Below are positions 1 to 8,376 of a DNA stretch of 64,000 bases, in pieces. The translations under genes and the position numbers were made by a program. The stretch is from AC-32 sp963772975 (GTDB lineage Bacteria > Actinomycetota > Thermoleophilia > Gaiellales > Gaiellaceae): contig CAVYZH010000005.1 of NCBI GenBank assembly GCA_963772975.1, forward strand, positions 1 through 64,000, in the 5' to 3' direction. Numbering within the stretch: position 1 is the stretch's first letter; each line of letters opens with the position of its first letter. The notes beneath the pieces were generated by a model. The model ran no database searches. It saw nothing but the letters and a program-made list of their open reading frames with translations, and was not told the DNA's origin.

Positions 1-2101
1 GAATGAAGTCCTTGTCGAGCTTGACCGCGAAGCCGAGCCCGGCCTCGTAGGGCGTGTCGTCCGGGGTGATGTCGGCGCCCCACACCCGGTAGCCCTTCTC
101 CAGGCGCAGCGAGTCGATCGCCTTGTAACCGCCGGCGACGAGCCCCTGGCCGCGCCCGGCCTCCCAGAGCGTGTCCCAGAGCGCGAGCCCGAACTCCGTC
201 GGGCAATAGAGCTCCCAGCCGAGCTCGCCCACGTAGGTCACCCGGAGCGCCAGGCACGGAACCGGGCCGACCGCGAGCTCGCGCGCGCGCATGTACCCAA
301 ACGCGAGCTCGTCGGTCGTCCCCGCCTGCAGGATCTCGCGAGCTGCCGGCCCCCAGAGACCGAGGCAGGCGAGCTTCGAGGTGACGTCCTCCACCAGCAC
401 GGAGCCGTCAGCCGGCGCGTGCTGGCGGATCCAGGCCAGATCGTGGCGGCCGAAGGCCGTGCCGGTCACGATGCGGAAGCGATCCTCTGCGAGCCGCGTG
501 ACCGTGAAGTCGCACTCGATCCCGCCGCGCGCGTTGAGCATCGAGGTGTAGGTGATCTGACCGACCTCGCGTGCAACCCGGTTGTCGCAGACCCGCTCGA
601 GGAAGGCGGCCGCGCCCTCACCAGAGACGTCGATCTTGGCGAAGCTCGTCTCGTCGAAGAGTGCCGCGCTTTCACGGCACGCGCGGTGCTCCGCTCCAAT
701 CGCGGGCGACCACAGTCGTCCCGCCCAGCCACGAGGCCGAAGCGACTCGTCGCCGGCCGCGGCGTTCGGCTCGAACCAGTTGGCCCTTTCCCAGCCCGAC
801 TTCTCGCCGAACGCAGCACCGAGCTCGACCAGGCGGGGGTAGGCGGGTGAGAGGCGGAGCGGCCGGCCGGCCTCCCGCTCATGACCCGGGTACTTGACGT
901 CGTAGTAGGTCGAGTAGATCTCGAGCGTCCGCGCCAAGGTGTAGTCGCGGCTTGCGTAGTGGGCGCCGAAACGGCGCGAGTCCATCTCCCAGACGTCGAA
1001 ACCCGGCAGCCCGTCGACGATCCACTCCGCGACGAGCTCCCCCATTCCGCCCGCGCCCGCCAGGCCATGCGCGCAGAACCCGGACGCGACCCAGAAGCCG
1101 GGCAGCTCCGTGGGGCCGAGGATGAACTCGCCGTCCGGAGTGAAGGCCTCGGGGCCGTTGACGAGTCGGATGACCTCGGCCTCGCCGAGCTCGGGCACCC
1201 GCACGAGCGCGTTCGTCATCAGTTCCTCGAACCGCTCCCAGTCCTCCGCGAGCAGCCTGCCGTTGAAGTCGGGCGGGATCCCGTCCAGCCCCCAAGGCGC
1301 GGGGTGGCGCTCGTACCCGCCCATCACGAGGCCGCCCGACTCGCCCCGGAAGTAGACGAGCAGGGACGGGTCGCGCATCGTCGGCACCTCGAGCGGCACG
1401 CCGTGCGGCTTCGTGATCAGGTACTCGTGGGCCATCGGGATCACCGGCACGTTGACTCCCGCGAGCCGCCCGAGCTCGGCGGCGAACATGCCGCCCGCGT
1501 TGACGACGACCTCGGTCTCGATCGAGCCCTTGTCGGTCTCGACTCCCGCTATCCGCCCGCGCTCGACTCCGAGACCGGTCACTCGGGTCTGGGTCGCGAT
1601 CTCCGCCCCGCGGCGCCGCGCACCTTCCGCGAGCGCCATCGTGAGCTGGCTCGGGTCGATGTAGCCGTCGGTGGGCAGATACGCCGCGCCGAGCACCCCG
1701 TCGATGGACATCGGCGGGAAGAGCCCCTGGGCTTCCTCGGCCGAGACGAGGTCGAGCGGCAGGCCGAAGGTCTTGGCCCAGCCGGCCTGGCGGTGCAACT
1801 CCTCCATCCGCTCCTCGGACGAGGCAAGGCGGAGAGAGCCGACCTCGTGCCAGCCGGTCTCGAGGCCGACCTCCTCTCCGAGTGTCCGGTAGAGGTCGAC
1901 CGAGGCCATCATCATGCGCGTGAGCGAGAGCGAGCTGCGCAGCTGGCCGACGAGCCCGGCCGAGTGGAAGGTCGAGCCGCTGGTCAGGTCCGCGCGCTCG
2001 CAAAGCACCACGTCGTCCCAGCCGAGGCGTGCCAGCCAGTAGGCGACCGAGCAACCCCGGACGCCGCCTCCGATCACAACGGCGCGTGCCCGCTCCCTCA
2101 T
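1..2101 (-). CDS. FAD-dependent oxidoreductase with GcvT domain, dimethylglycine/sarcosine dehydrogenase-like (3' end off window)
   Basis: The frame is open from the ATG at 2101 to the left edge, so the gene is truncated by the window. The N terminus has a Rossmann FAD motif (VVIGGGVRGCSVAYWLA), followed by a DAO-type domain to about residue 370 and then a GcvT aminomethyltransferase-like domain (for example GHEREAGRPLRLSPAYPRL, then SFAKIDVSGEGAAAFLERV). Members of this architecture oxidatively demethylate dimethylglycine or sarcosine and pass the one-carbon unit to tetrahydrofolate. The start overlaps the stop of the upstream phosphotransferase gene by 4 bp, so the two are probably co-transcribed. 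A choline-kinase-like neighbour fits a choline/glycine-betaine breakdown role, but the substrate is not proven. Confidence 0.85.
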   Translation of the reverse strand, partial: MRERARAVVIGGGVRGCSVAYWLARLGWDDVVLCERADLTSGSTFHSAGLVGQLRSSLSLTRMMMASVDLYRTLGEEVGLETGWHEVGSLRLASSEERMEELHRQAGWAKTFGLPLDLVSAEEAQGLFPPMSIDGVLGAAYLPTDGYIDPSQLTMALAEGARRRGAEIATQTRVTGLGVERGRIAGVETDKGSIETEVVVNAGGMFAAELGRLAGVNVPVIPMAHEYLITKPHGVPLEVPTMRDPSLLVYFRGESGGLVMGGYERHPAPWGLDGIPPDFNGRLLAEDWERFEELMTNALVRVPELGEAEVIRLVNGPEAFTPDGEFILGPTELPGFWVASGFCAHGLAGAGGMGELVAEWIVDGLPGFDVWEMDSRRFGAHYASRDYTLARTLEIYSTYYDVKYPGHEREAGRPLRLSPAYPRLVELGAAFGEKSGWERANWFEPNAAAGDESLRPRGWAGRLWSPAIGAEHRACRESAALFDETSFAKIDVSGEGAAAFLERVCDNRVAREVGQITYTSMLNARGGIECDFTVTRLAEDRFRIVTGTAFGRHDLAWIRQHAPADGSVLVEDVTSKLACLGLWGPAAREILQAGTTDELAFGYMRARELAVGPVPCLALRVTYVGELGWELYCPTEFGLALWDTLWEAGRGQGLVAGGYKAIDSLRLEKGYRVWGADITPDDTPYEAGLGFAVKLDKDFI

Positions 2102-2932
2102 GCGAGCGCCGCCTTGAAACGAGCCTCGGAGGCGGTGCGCCCCAGCCGCTCGAAGTGCTCGTCGGCGTAGGCCACGAAGTCGAAGTCGAGCTCCGAGATC
2201 GCCTGCTGGACGACTCCCCACATGGCCTCGCGGAAATCGGACATGAAGCGCATGAGCGTCAAAGCCCGCATGTCCGCCGAACCGTACGCTTCGAGCAATG
2301 CGGCCTCGCCTTCAGCGTCGAGGCCGTTGTTGACCGCGAAATTGGCCAGGTCCGAAGAACGGGTCGCCCATGCCCGCGTACTCCCAGTCCACGACCCAAA
2401 CCCGATCGCCGTCGTCGATGAAGTTGGCCGCGAGCAGGTCGTTGTGGCAGCTGACCCGTGGTGCCGCCGCGCGGAGGGCCTCGATCTGCCGTGCGAGCTC
2501 GTGCGCCCGGCCGAAGGCGTCCGGCAGGGAGCGCCCGCGGCCGGACGCGGCCGCCGCATAGGCCTCGACGACACGAAACGAGTCGAAGCGCCCGGCGATC
2601 GCCGGCGCGGCGTGCAGCCGCCTCAGCATGGTTCCGACCGTCGCGGTATCGGCACGGCCGACCTCGCCCTCGACGAAACGGGTCACGAGCACACCGTCTG
2701 AGAACCGAACCACTTCCGGGCCGATGCCGAGGCGCGCGGCCATGAGCGCGGCCTCGTGCTCGTGCTCCCGGTCGATCCCGAGCAAGGCCGTGTCCTTGCC
2801 GCCGATCCGCAGAACGAGCGCCTCGCCATCGACGTTGACCTTGAAGTTGTGGTTGGTGATCCCTCCGCCGAGCGCCGCGAACTCCACGTGTTGTCCGGGC
2901 CAGAGCTGCTCGACCGCCTGTTCGACGCGCAT
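2098..2932 (-). pseudogene. choline kinase/aminoglycoside phosphotransferase-family gene, frameshifted
   Basis: Translation from the ATG at 2932 gives a kinase fold: a nucleotide-binding start (GGGITNHNFKV), the catalytic loop VSCHNDLLAANFI, and the metal-binding segment VVDWEYAGMGDPFF. Immediately after that the frame is lost. The remainder (LANFAVNNGLDAEGEAALLE to the stop at 2098) lies in another frame. One surplus C at 2352-2353 explains the break, because removing it restores FFDLANFAVNN. The family phosphorylates small alcohols such as choline or thiamine. The neighbour is a dimethylglycine-dehydrogenase-like gene. It is either a recent pseudogene or a base-call error. Its ATG overlaps the ATG of the divergent HAD gene by two bases. 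Confidence 0.75.
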
Positions 2933-3581
2933 GCGCGATCCTAGACTCGTGGCGGCGCTGCTCTTCGACTTCAACGGGACGCTCTCCGACGACGAGGGCG
3001 TCCAGTGCGCGATCTTCCGCGAGCTGTTCTCCGAGCAGGGACGCCCGCTGAGCAAGCAGGAGTACTTCGACGTCCTGGCCGGCCGGTCTGACCCCGAGAT
3101 CGTGGAGCATTGGCTCGGAACCGGGCATCCAGCGACCGCCGAGGTGCTGGAGCGCCGTGTCCAGCTCTTTCGGGAGCGCGCCGGAGACGGCTCGACCGTC
3201 CCGCCCCACGTGCGAGAATCGGTACTCAGAGCGGCCGGACGGTCGCGGCTCGCCGTCGTGTCGGGGGCCGTGCGCTCCGAGATCGACATGGTGCTGCGGG
3301 CGGCGGACCTCGACGTCTTCGAGGTGATCATCTCGGCCGAGGACGTGACGCGAGGCAAACCTGATCCGGAGGGCTACCTGCTCGCGCTCCGGCGGCTCCG
3401 GTTGCAGGCAGCCGACGCCGTCGCGATCGAAGACGCGCCTCCAGGGATCGCGGCTGCGAAAGCCGCGGGCCTGAGCTGCGTGGCCGTGCTCGGGACTGCT
3501 CCGCGGGAGCGTCTCGGCCAGGCCGACGAGATCGTTCCAAGGCTCGACGCCGGGCTCGTCGACCGACTGCTCGCCCGGTAG
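2931..3581 (+). CDS. HAD-superfamily hydrolase (phosphatase/phosphomutase-like)
   Basis: This is a subfamily I HAD protein of about 216 aa. Motif I is LLFDFNGTLSDD, motif II is VVSGA, and the lysine (GKPDPEGYL) and the acidic motif IV (AIEDAPPGIAAAKAAG) are present. The usual DxD of motif I reads D-F-N, so the second Asp, the general acid/base in phosphatases and mutases, is Asn. The enzyme would be expected to act on a small phosphorylated metabolite. The first ATG (2931) overlaps the divergent kinase ATG. A GTG at 2949, just before AALLFDFNGT, is an equally good start. Confidence 0.8.
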   Translation: MRDPRLVAALLFDFNGTLSDDEGVQCAIFRELFSEQGRPLSKQEYFDVLAGRSDPEIVEHWLGTGHPATAEVLERRVQLFRERAGDGSTVPPHVRESVLRAAGRSRLAVVSGAVRSEIDMVLRAADLDVFEVIISAEDVTRGKPDPEGYLLALRRLRLQAADAVAIEDAPPGIAAAKAAGLSCVAVLGTAPRERLGQADEIVPRLDAGLVDRLLAR

Positions 3582-3699
3582 CTACAGGTCCGCGTCCAGC
3601 GCCGTCGTCATCTCGAGCTCCCCGCAACAGGCAACAAAACCATCCGGTGCTTGCAGAAACCGTGCAGTTGTTCCCCACAGGAGTAGGGGCCTGTAAGAA

Positions 3700-5136
3700 C
3701 TAGCTGCTCTTTGTGACGGCGTAGAGTCGCCATTCGCCTGGAATGCCCTTGAGCTTGTGCGAGCCGCGGTCTTCGAAGGTAAGCCCTGAGCCGGCGACTA
3801 GGTCTCTGACGGTCGAGGAAACGAGCACCTCGCCCGGCTGCGCGTTGGCGGCGACTCTGGCCCCCGTGTGCACGGCGATGCCCGCCACCTTTCCGTCAAC
3901 GAGCTCGCACTCGCCCGTGTGCAAACCGACCCGTACCTCGAGCCCCAGCTCCAGCATGGCCTCGGCGATGGCACAGCCGCAGCGGATCGCCCTGGCCGGG
4001 CCGTCGAAGGAGGCGAAGAAGCCGTCGCCCGCCGTGTCCACCTCCTGGCCGCGAAAGCGAACCAGCTGACGGCGGACCAACTCGTGGTGGCGCAGCAGGA
4101 GCTCTCGCCAGGCCCGGTCGCCGAGCGTTGCCGCCCTCTCGCTGGAGCCGACGATGTCCGAGAACAGGACAGTGGCCAGCACCCTGTCGGGTTCAACCTC
4201 GGGATGCGTGCCCGCGACGACGTCGGAGAGAAAGCTCTCCAGCTCGGCGAAGACCGGCTCCTGCTTGCCAAGCGAGGGGGAAAAGTCCGCGCCAGGCAAC
4301 TCCACGAAACGGGCGCCTGGAACGTGCTCGGCCAGGTAGCGCCCACTGCGGATGTCCCAACCTCCCCCGTCCTTCCGATGCATGACCAGCGTCGGGACCC
4401 GAATCAGGGGAAGTACGTCGCACACGTCCACGTCGATGTTCATCCGGATGTAGGCGGCGGCCGCACCGGGGCTGACGCTGAGCCGAAAGGCACGCGCAAT
4501 GCTTTGGAGCTCTTCCTCGGGCGCGCTTGGGTTGGCCATGGCGATGGCGTCGTGAGCGTAGGCGGGATCCCCCCAGCGACGTTCAAACTCGTCGGCCCGT
4601 CGTTGCGTCTCCTCTCGGGTCGGAAGCCAAGGCAGGCTCGGGCTCCTGACGAAACGCGGCGACGCATTCATCAAGATCAGCCCGGCGGTCCGCTCGGGAT
4701 ACGTGGCCGCGAACAAGACGGAGAGCGGAGAGGCGTCGCCGAGGCCGAAGAGCACCGCCCGCCCCGACCCGACCGCATCGAGGACGGCGCGGATGTCGTC
4801 CATGCGCGTGTCCAGCGTGGGCACGCCAACGTCCCGGTCGGACATGCCGGTCCCACGCTGGTTGACCCTGAACAAGCGACAGATGGAGGCGAGGCGGGTG
4901 AAGAATCGAGCCTTGGACGAAATGTCCCAATCCAGCTCAATGTGTGAGATCACATCGACCGCGACGAGGTCGGGGGGACCGTCGCCGGCTACCTGGTAGG
5001 CGATATTGACGTTGCCGCTCTTGGCGAAGCGCGTTTCCGGTTGCACCGGCGTAGTGTCGCGCAGTTCAGCAGTAGCGACGTTCCGTGGCCTGAGCACGAT
5101 GCTTGCAGAACGCTTGTGCCGCATAGCAATTTCCAA
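3700..5136 (-). CDS. alpha/beta-hydrolase-like domain fused to class III adenylate/guanylate cyclase
   Basis: The 478-aa protein has an alpha/beta-hydrolase-like region (about 35-305) and a class III cyclase domain (about 318-478). The cyclase keeps both metal-binding aspartates: SDIVGS (Asp327) and TAGDGFFASF (Asp371). It should make a cyclic nucleotide from a nucleoside triphosphate. In the hydrolase part the nucleophile elbow reads FGLGDASPL with Gly133 where related fusions have Ser (G-x-S-E-G-G), and the usual D-H near the end is replaced in LPGADFSPS. It is therefore probably a ligand-sensing, non-catalytic domain. The first residues, HKRSASI, are encoded by a copy of the GCTTGCAGAACGCTTG repeat core. 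An alternative start is Met5 at 5124. Confidence 0.85.
   Translation of the reverse strand: MEIAMRHKRSASIVLRPRNVATAELRDTTPVQPETRFAKSGNVNIAYQVAGDGPPDLVAVDVISHIELDWDISSKARFFTRLASICRLFRVNQRGTGMSDRDVGVPTLDTRMDDIRAVLDAVGSGRAVLFGLGDASPLSVLFAATYPERTAGLILMNASPRFVRSPSLPWLPTREETQRRADEFERRWGDPAYAHDAIAMANPSAPEEELQSIARAFRLSVSPGAAAAYIRMNIDVDVCDVLPLIRVPTLVMHRKDGGGWDIRSGRYLAEHVPGARFVELPGADFSPSLGKQEPVFAELESFLSDVVAGTHPEVEPDRVLATVLFSDIVGSSERAATLGDRAWRELLLRHHELVRRQLVRFRGQEVDTAGDGFFASFDGPARAIRCGCAIAEAMLELGLEVRVGLHTGECELVDGKVAGIAVHTGARVAANAQPGEVLVSSTVRDLVAGSGLTFEDRGSHKLKGIPGEWRLYAVTKSS
5098..5116 (+). repeat. partial copy of the GCTTGCAG repeat core
   Basis: GATGCTTGCAGAACGCTTG is identical over 19 bases to the cores at 15061, 17299 and 22827. 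Here it lies inside the 5' end of the cyclase gene. No tRNA fragment is seen 116 bp away, so this is a partial copy. A weaker relative, GGTGCTTGCAGAAACCGTGC, lies at about 3649, just past the cyclase stop. Confidence 0.6.
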
Positions 5137-5460
5137 CCCTAGCGTCGAAGACGGCCTCCATCGGTGCGAGGGGGTTCGAGTCGGCAGAGGGCTTCAAAGA
5201 TCTTCCAAATCGGCCACTTCTATTGTGGACATCTCGAGCTGGAGGATTCGCGGAAGCCGCTGCTCTTGCTCGCATGCCCTCCTCACTGAGAGCTCGGTGA
5301 TCACGGATCGACTCGCAATCTGCGCGGCCACCGGTCGAGCGCCAGTAGACAATGTCTGCAACTAGCGATATAAGCGACAAGGGACTAGACAGCCGGGCGG
5401 GCGCGGGCGGCCTGGCGAGCGGTGCGGCCCCCGGGTTCCCGGCAGAACCGAGGGAGAGTC
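5137..5460. other. intergenic region with no recognised gene
   Basis: This stretch of 324 bases lies between the divergent cyclase and multicopper oxidase genes and should hold both promoters. I see no protein with recognisable features, no tRNA and no clear -35/-10 pair. A purine-rich GAGGGAGAG sits just before the oxidase ATG at 5461 and is a good ribosome binding site. Confidence 0.5.
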
Positions 5461-7206
5461 ATGTTGACGAGACGGCAGCTCCTTCAGCGCGGAGCGATCG
5501 GCGGTGCCGCGCTCATGGTCGGCCGCGGGTCATTTCCGTTGGCCGCCTCGGCGGCGGTGGGCACGACGCCAAGGCTGCGAAGGTGGCGAGAGCCTTTGCC
5601 GATACCCCCGGTCCTGGACGGCCGCGGCGGGGGCAAGAGCTTCACGATTGCGGCCAGGGAGTCGACGGACTGGAAATTCCACCCCGACCTCCCGGCGACG
5701 AGAACCTGGGGCTATTGGTCCGATAGCCCGCAGGCGGGCTTGCCCTACCTCGGACCGACGATCCTGGCGACCTCGCGGCCGAACGACACCGTTGAGACTT
5801 CAGTGACGATCGAGTGGCGAAACAATCTTGACAACGCGTTCCTGCCCAACGATCCGACGATCTTCGGGGCCGTTCTGCCCGGCGAGCCGGCCCCGATCGT
5901 GACGCACCTGCACGGCGGCGAGAATCACCCGCAGTTCGACGGGACACCGCTGCAGTGGTTCACGAAGGGCGGCGAAACCGGCCCGCACTACCTAACGAAT
6001 ACGTTCACCTATTACAACGAGCAGCGCGCAAGCATGATCTGGTACCACGACCACGCGGTCGGGAACACGCGCACGAACGTCTATGCGGGGCTCGCCGGCG
6101 CCTACCTCATCCGCGACAACCAGGACACGGGCGAGGCCGACAATCCGCTTGGTCTTCCCGCCGGTCCCTACGAGATCCCGCTCGTCCTCCAGGACAAGAC
6201 CTTCAATGACGACGGCAGCATGTTCTACCCGACGGAGGGCGTGACCGCCTTTCACCCCGAGTGGGTGCCGGAGTTCTTCGGCGATGTCGCGGTCGTGAAC
6301 GCCAAGATCTGGCCCTTCCTCGACATCGAGCCGCGCCGGTACCGCTTCCGGGTCGTCAACGGGTCGCAATCCCGCTTCTACAACATGCAGTTCGCCGACG
6401 AGAAGAGCGGCAAGGCATTGCCCTTCACGCAGATCGGTGCGGAGGGTGGGCTGTTGCGGGCGCCCGTGTCGCTGCACGCGTTGTTGATTGCCCCGGGCGA
6501 GCGCGCCGACCTGATCGTCGATTTCGCGGGGAAGCGCGACCGTTCGTTCAACGTCACGAACAACGCCAGAGCGCCATACCCAGCGGGCGGGCGGGCGGGG
6601 CTGTCTCAGCTCTTGCAGATCCGCGTCAACCGGCCGCTCCAGGGCGTCGACTCAACCACCCCCGGACCCAACCTGCAGCCGCCGACCTTGCCCTTCCTGC
6701 CGGCGCCGTCGGTCACGCGCGTGCAGCACCTGTCGGAGACGCTCGACCCACTCACGGGCAATCCAATCCACCTGAACGTCGAGGACGCACCGTACCTCGA
6801 CGAGGGAACGAACATGCCCGAGGTCACGACCAAGCCGGCGGCCGGCGCTGTCGAGGACTGGCTGCTCCTCAACACGACGGCGGACACGCATCCGATCCAC
6901 CTGCACCTCGTGACGTTCGAGGTCGTTGATCGACGGCCGTTCGACGTCGCCGCCTACGACCCCGAGACCCAGGCGATCAGTTACACCGGGCCTGCAGTAC
7001 CTGCCCATCCCAACGAAAACGGGCGCAAAGACACGGTTCAAGCCAATCCCGGGGAGGTGACCCGCATCCGAGCGAGGTTCGAGTTGCCGGACGAGGGCAC
7101 GATCGAGCTCCCGCCCGGCGTCGACAACCCGCAGTACGTCTGGCACTGCCACATCCTCGAGCACGAGGAGAACGACATGATGCGTGCGTTCGAGGTCGTC
7201 CGATAG
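5461..7206 (+). CDS. multicopper oxidase, Tat-exported (CotA/bilirubin-oxidase type)
   Basis: The ATG at 5461 follows GAGGGAGAG and gives a 581-aa precursor starting with a twin-arginine signal (TRRQLLQRGAIGGAALMVG), so it is exported folded. All four copper-binding motifs are present in order: HLHG (about residue 148), WYHDHA (about 193), HPIHLH (about 477) and HCHILEHEENDMM (about 562), which is the type 1/2/3 copper set. It should oxidise phenols, bilirubin-like compounds or metals while reducing oxygen to water. It stands alone on this strand. The closest family resemblance is to CotA-like laccases, but the substrate cannot be read from sequence. Confidence 0.92.
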   Translation: MLTRRQLLQRGAIGGAALMVGRGSFPLAASAAVGTTPRLRRWREPLPIPPVLDGRGGGKSFTIAARESTDWKFHPDLPATRTWGYWSDSPQAGLPYLGPTILATSRPNDTVETSVTIEWRNNLDNAFLPNDPTIFGAVLPGEPAPIVTHLHGGENHPQFDGTPLQWFTKGGETGPHYLTNTFTYYNEQRASMIWYHDHAVGNTRTNVYAGLAGAYLIRDNQDTGEADNPLGLPAGPYEIPLVLQDKTFNDDGSMFYPTEGVTAFHPEWVPEFFGDVAVVNAKIWPFLDIEPRRYRFRVVNGSQSRFYNMQFADEKSGKALPFTQIGAEGGLLRAPVSLHALLIAPGERADLIVDFAGKRDRSFNVTNNARAPYPAGGRAGLSQLLQIRVNRPLQGVDSTTPGPNLQPPTLPFLPAPSVTRVQHLSETLDPLTGNPIHLNVEDAPYLDEGTNMPEVTTKPAAGAVEDWLLLNTTADTHPIHLHLVTFEVVDRRPFDVAAYDPETQAISYTGPAVPAHPNENGRKDTVQANPGEVTRIRARFELPDEGTIELPPGVDNPQYVWHCHILEHEENDMMRAFEVVR

Positions 7207-7368
7207 GTTTCTCAGCCTTCTGCCCTAGGACGGTCGCAACGGGGTCCAGGCATTGGCGCTCGGAAGGCAGCGGGTGTCAACACTGGCGAGCGTCGGAAAC
7301 TGGCTTCACCCAGAAATCCGAAGGCGGCGCGACCGAGCGCTCGTCCTTGCACGCGGGCTAACCGGGGG

Positions 7369-7403
7369 ACTCGCGGAGACGCCACGAAAGCGTCCCCGCG
7401 AGT
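7369..7403 (-). terminator. intrinsic terminator after the ArsR/AHSA1 operon
   Basis: ACTCGCGG...CCGCGAGT form a long, nearly perfect stem with a short A-rich loop a few bases past the stop of the AHSA1 gene. No long T run is visible, so efficiency is uncertain. Confidence 0.5.
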
Positions 7404-7413
7404 GATGTCGTGG

Positions 7414-7854
7414 CTAGGCGAGCGGCTTGCCCGTCTCGAGCAGCGTCTTTAGCCCGCTGAGGACGTACATCCAGCCGCCGGCGACGCTCTCCGCTGTCTT
7501 CGGAGCGCCCTCGAGCTGGTCGTGCGTCACGGTCAGCCTAGACACGCCGTCTTCTTGGCCTTCGATCTCCCACGTCACGCGGCTCGTCGCCTCCTCGGCG
7601 AGCTCCGGGTCGTACAGCGCCCGCCAGCCGTGGACGAGCCGGCGCGGCGGGTCTTCCTCGAGGATCGCTTCATCACCCCAGAGGTCGCCGTCCGGGCTGT
7701 ACGCGCGGCGGCGCCCGTTCGCGAGCTCGACGCGCGAGGCGTAGAAGTACTTCGCCGTGAACTCCGGCTTGGTGATCGCCTCCCAGATCTGCTCGGGCGT
7801 CGCTCTGATGAACACGTTGTAGACCTGTGTCGTCATCGCCGTCATCGTCGTCAT
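7414..7854 (-). CDS. SRPBCC/AHSA1-family protein
   Basis: This 146-aa protein starts MTTMTAMTTQVYNVFI and has the AHSA1 pattern ATPEQIWEAITKPEFTAKYF, a central RLVHGWRAL strand and a C-terminal amphipathic helix (GGWMYVLSGLKTLLETG). AHSA1-type START-fold proteins bind hydrophobic ligands or co-chaperone clients. Its start overlaps the stop of the preceding ArsR gene by 4 bp. ArsR/AHSA1 pairs are very common in Actinobacteria and usually form an autoregulated unit. No catalytic function can be assigned. Confidence 0.85.
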   Translation of the reverse strand: MTTMTAMTTQVYNVFIRATPEQIWEAITKPEFTAKYFYASRVELANGRRRAYSPDGDLWGDEAILEEDPPRRLVHGWRALYDPELAEEATSRVTWEIEGQEDGVSRLTVTHDQLEGAPKTAESVAGGWMYVLSGLKTLLETGKPLA

Positions 7855-8174
7855 GCGGATTCCTCCAGTTCCGTCTTGAGCTCCGCGAGTGCGGACACTC
7901 GGTGCACGGTGTACTTGTCGATCCACCGATCGTGGATCAGACGGATTGGGACGGGGTTCAGGAAGTGCAGCTTCTTTCGCCCGTCCTTGCGGGTCGCGAC
8001 GAGGTTGGCCTCCTCCAGGACGCGGAGATGCTTCATCACGCCGAAGCGCGTCATCTCCATGCCGCTCTCGAGCTCCGTGAGCGTTCGGCCGTCACGCTCG
8101 AAGAGCTGGTCGAGCAACTCGCGCCGCGTGGGATCGGCAAGTGCGCGGAAGACAGCGTCGTCGTCAGCGGCCAC
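7851..8174 (-). CDS. ArsR-family winged-helix transcriptional regulator
   Basis: This small regulator has the ArsR core FRALADPTRRELLDQLF, the recognition helix region MTRFGVMKHLRVLEEANLV and the wing ATRKDGRKKLHFLNP. It has no cysteine pair for metal sensing, as expected for the AHSA1-linked clade. I prefer the GTG at 8174 because it lies 7 bases after a TATTCT -10 box, which would make a leaderless transcript. A GTG at 8204 would put the start inside the operator palindrome. It should repress its own operon through the palindrome at 8189-8204. Confidence 0.85.
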   Translation of the reverse strand: MAADDDAVFRALADPTRRELLDQLFERDGRTLTELESGMEMTRFGVMKHLRVLEEANLVATRKDGRKKLHFLNPVPIRLIHDRWIDKYTVHRVSALAELKTELEESA

Positions 8175-8181
8175 GTTTCCG

Positions 8182-8211
8182 AGAATACGTGACCAAACGG
8201 TCACATGTCAA
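8182..8211 (-). promoter_or_regulatory. promoter with embedded ArsR operator palindrome
   Basis: On the minus strand TTGACA (8211-8206) and TATTCT (8187-8182) are separated by 18 bases. That spacer contains the perfect 16-base inverted repeat GTGACCGTTTGGTCAC (8204-8189). A dimeric regulator bound there would block RNA polymerase directly. The predicted transcription start coincides with the GTG at 8174. Confidence 0.6.
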
Positions 8212-8376
8212 GTCCACCGGTACTCGACGATCCAGTAGCAGGTTCAAAGGCGGGGTAAAAGCCGCACCGGCGAAGCCGGCACGCGATCCGGTCGCCTTCG
8301 GCGGAATACGGCGGAACGCGTATGCGGACGAGGCGGTTCTCGTAGAGTCCGCCGACGGCCGTGGAGGCCGACAGCC

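Noticed and set aside
879..2170. Long Arg-rich frames on both strands over the FAD/GcvT gene.
   Set aside because: Composition is typical of shadow frames in GC-rich DNA; the true frame runs off the left edge with clear FAD and GcvT motifs.
3640..3672. GGTGCTTGCAGAAACCGTGC as a full copy of the repeat core.
   Set aside because: Only about 18 of 22 bases match and no flanking similarity is seen; mentioned as a possible degenerate copy but not annotated.
5066..5380. A 104-codon minus-strand frame upstream of the cyclase.
   Set aside because: No motif and no ribosome binding site; it overlaps the cyclase start and the repeat core.
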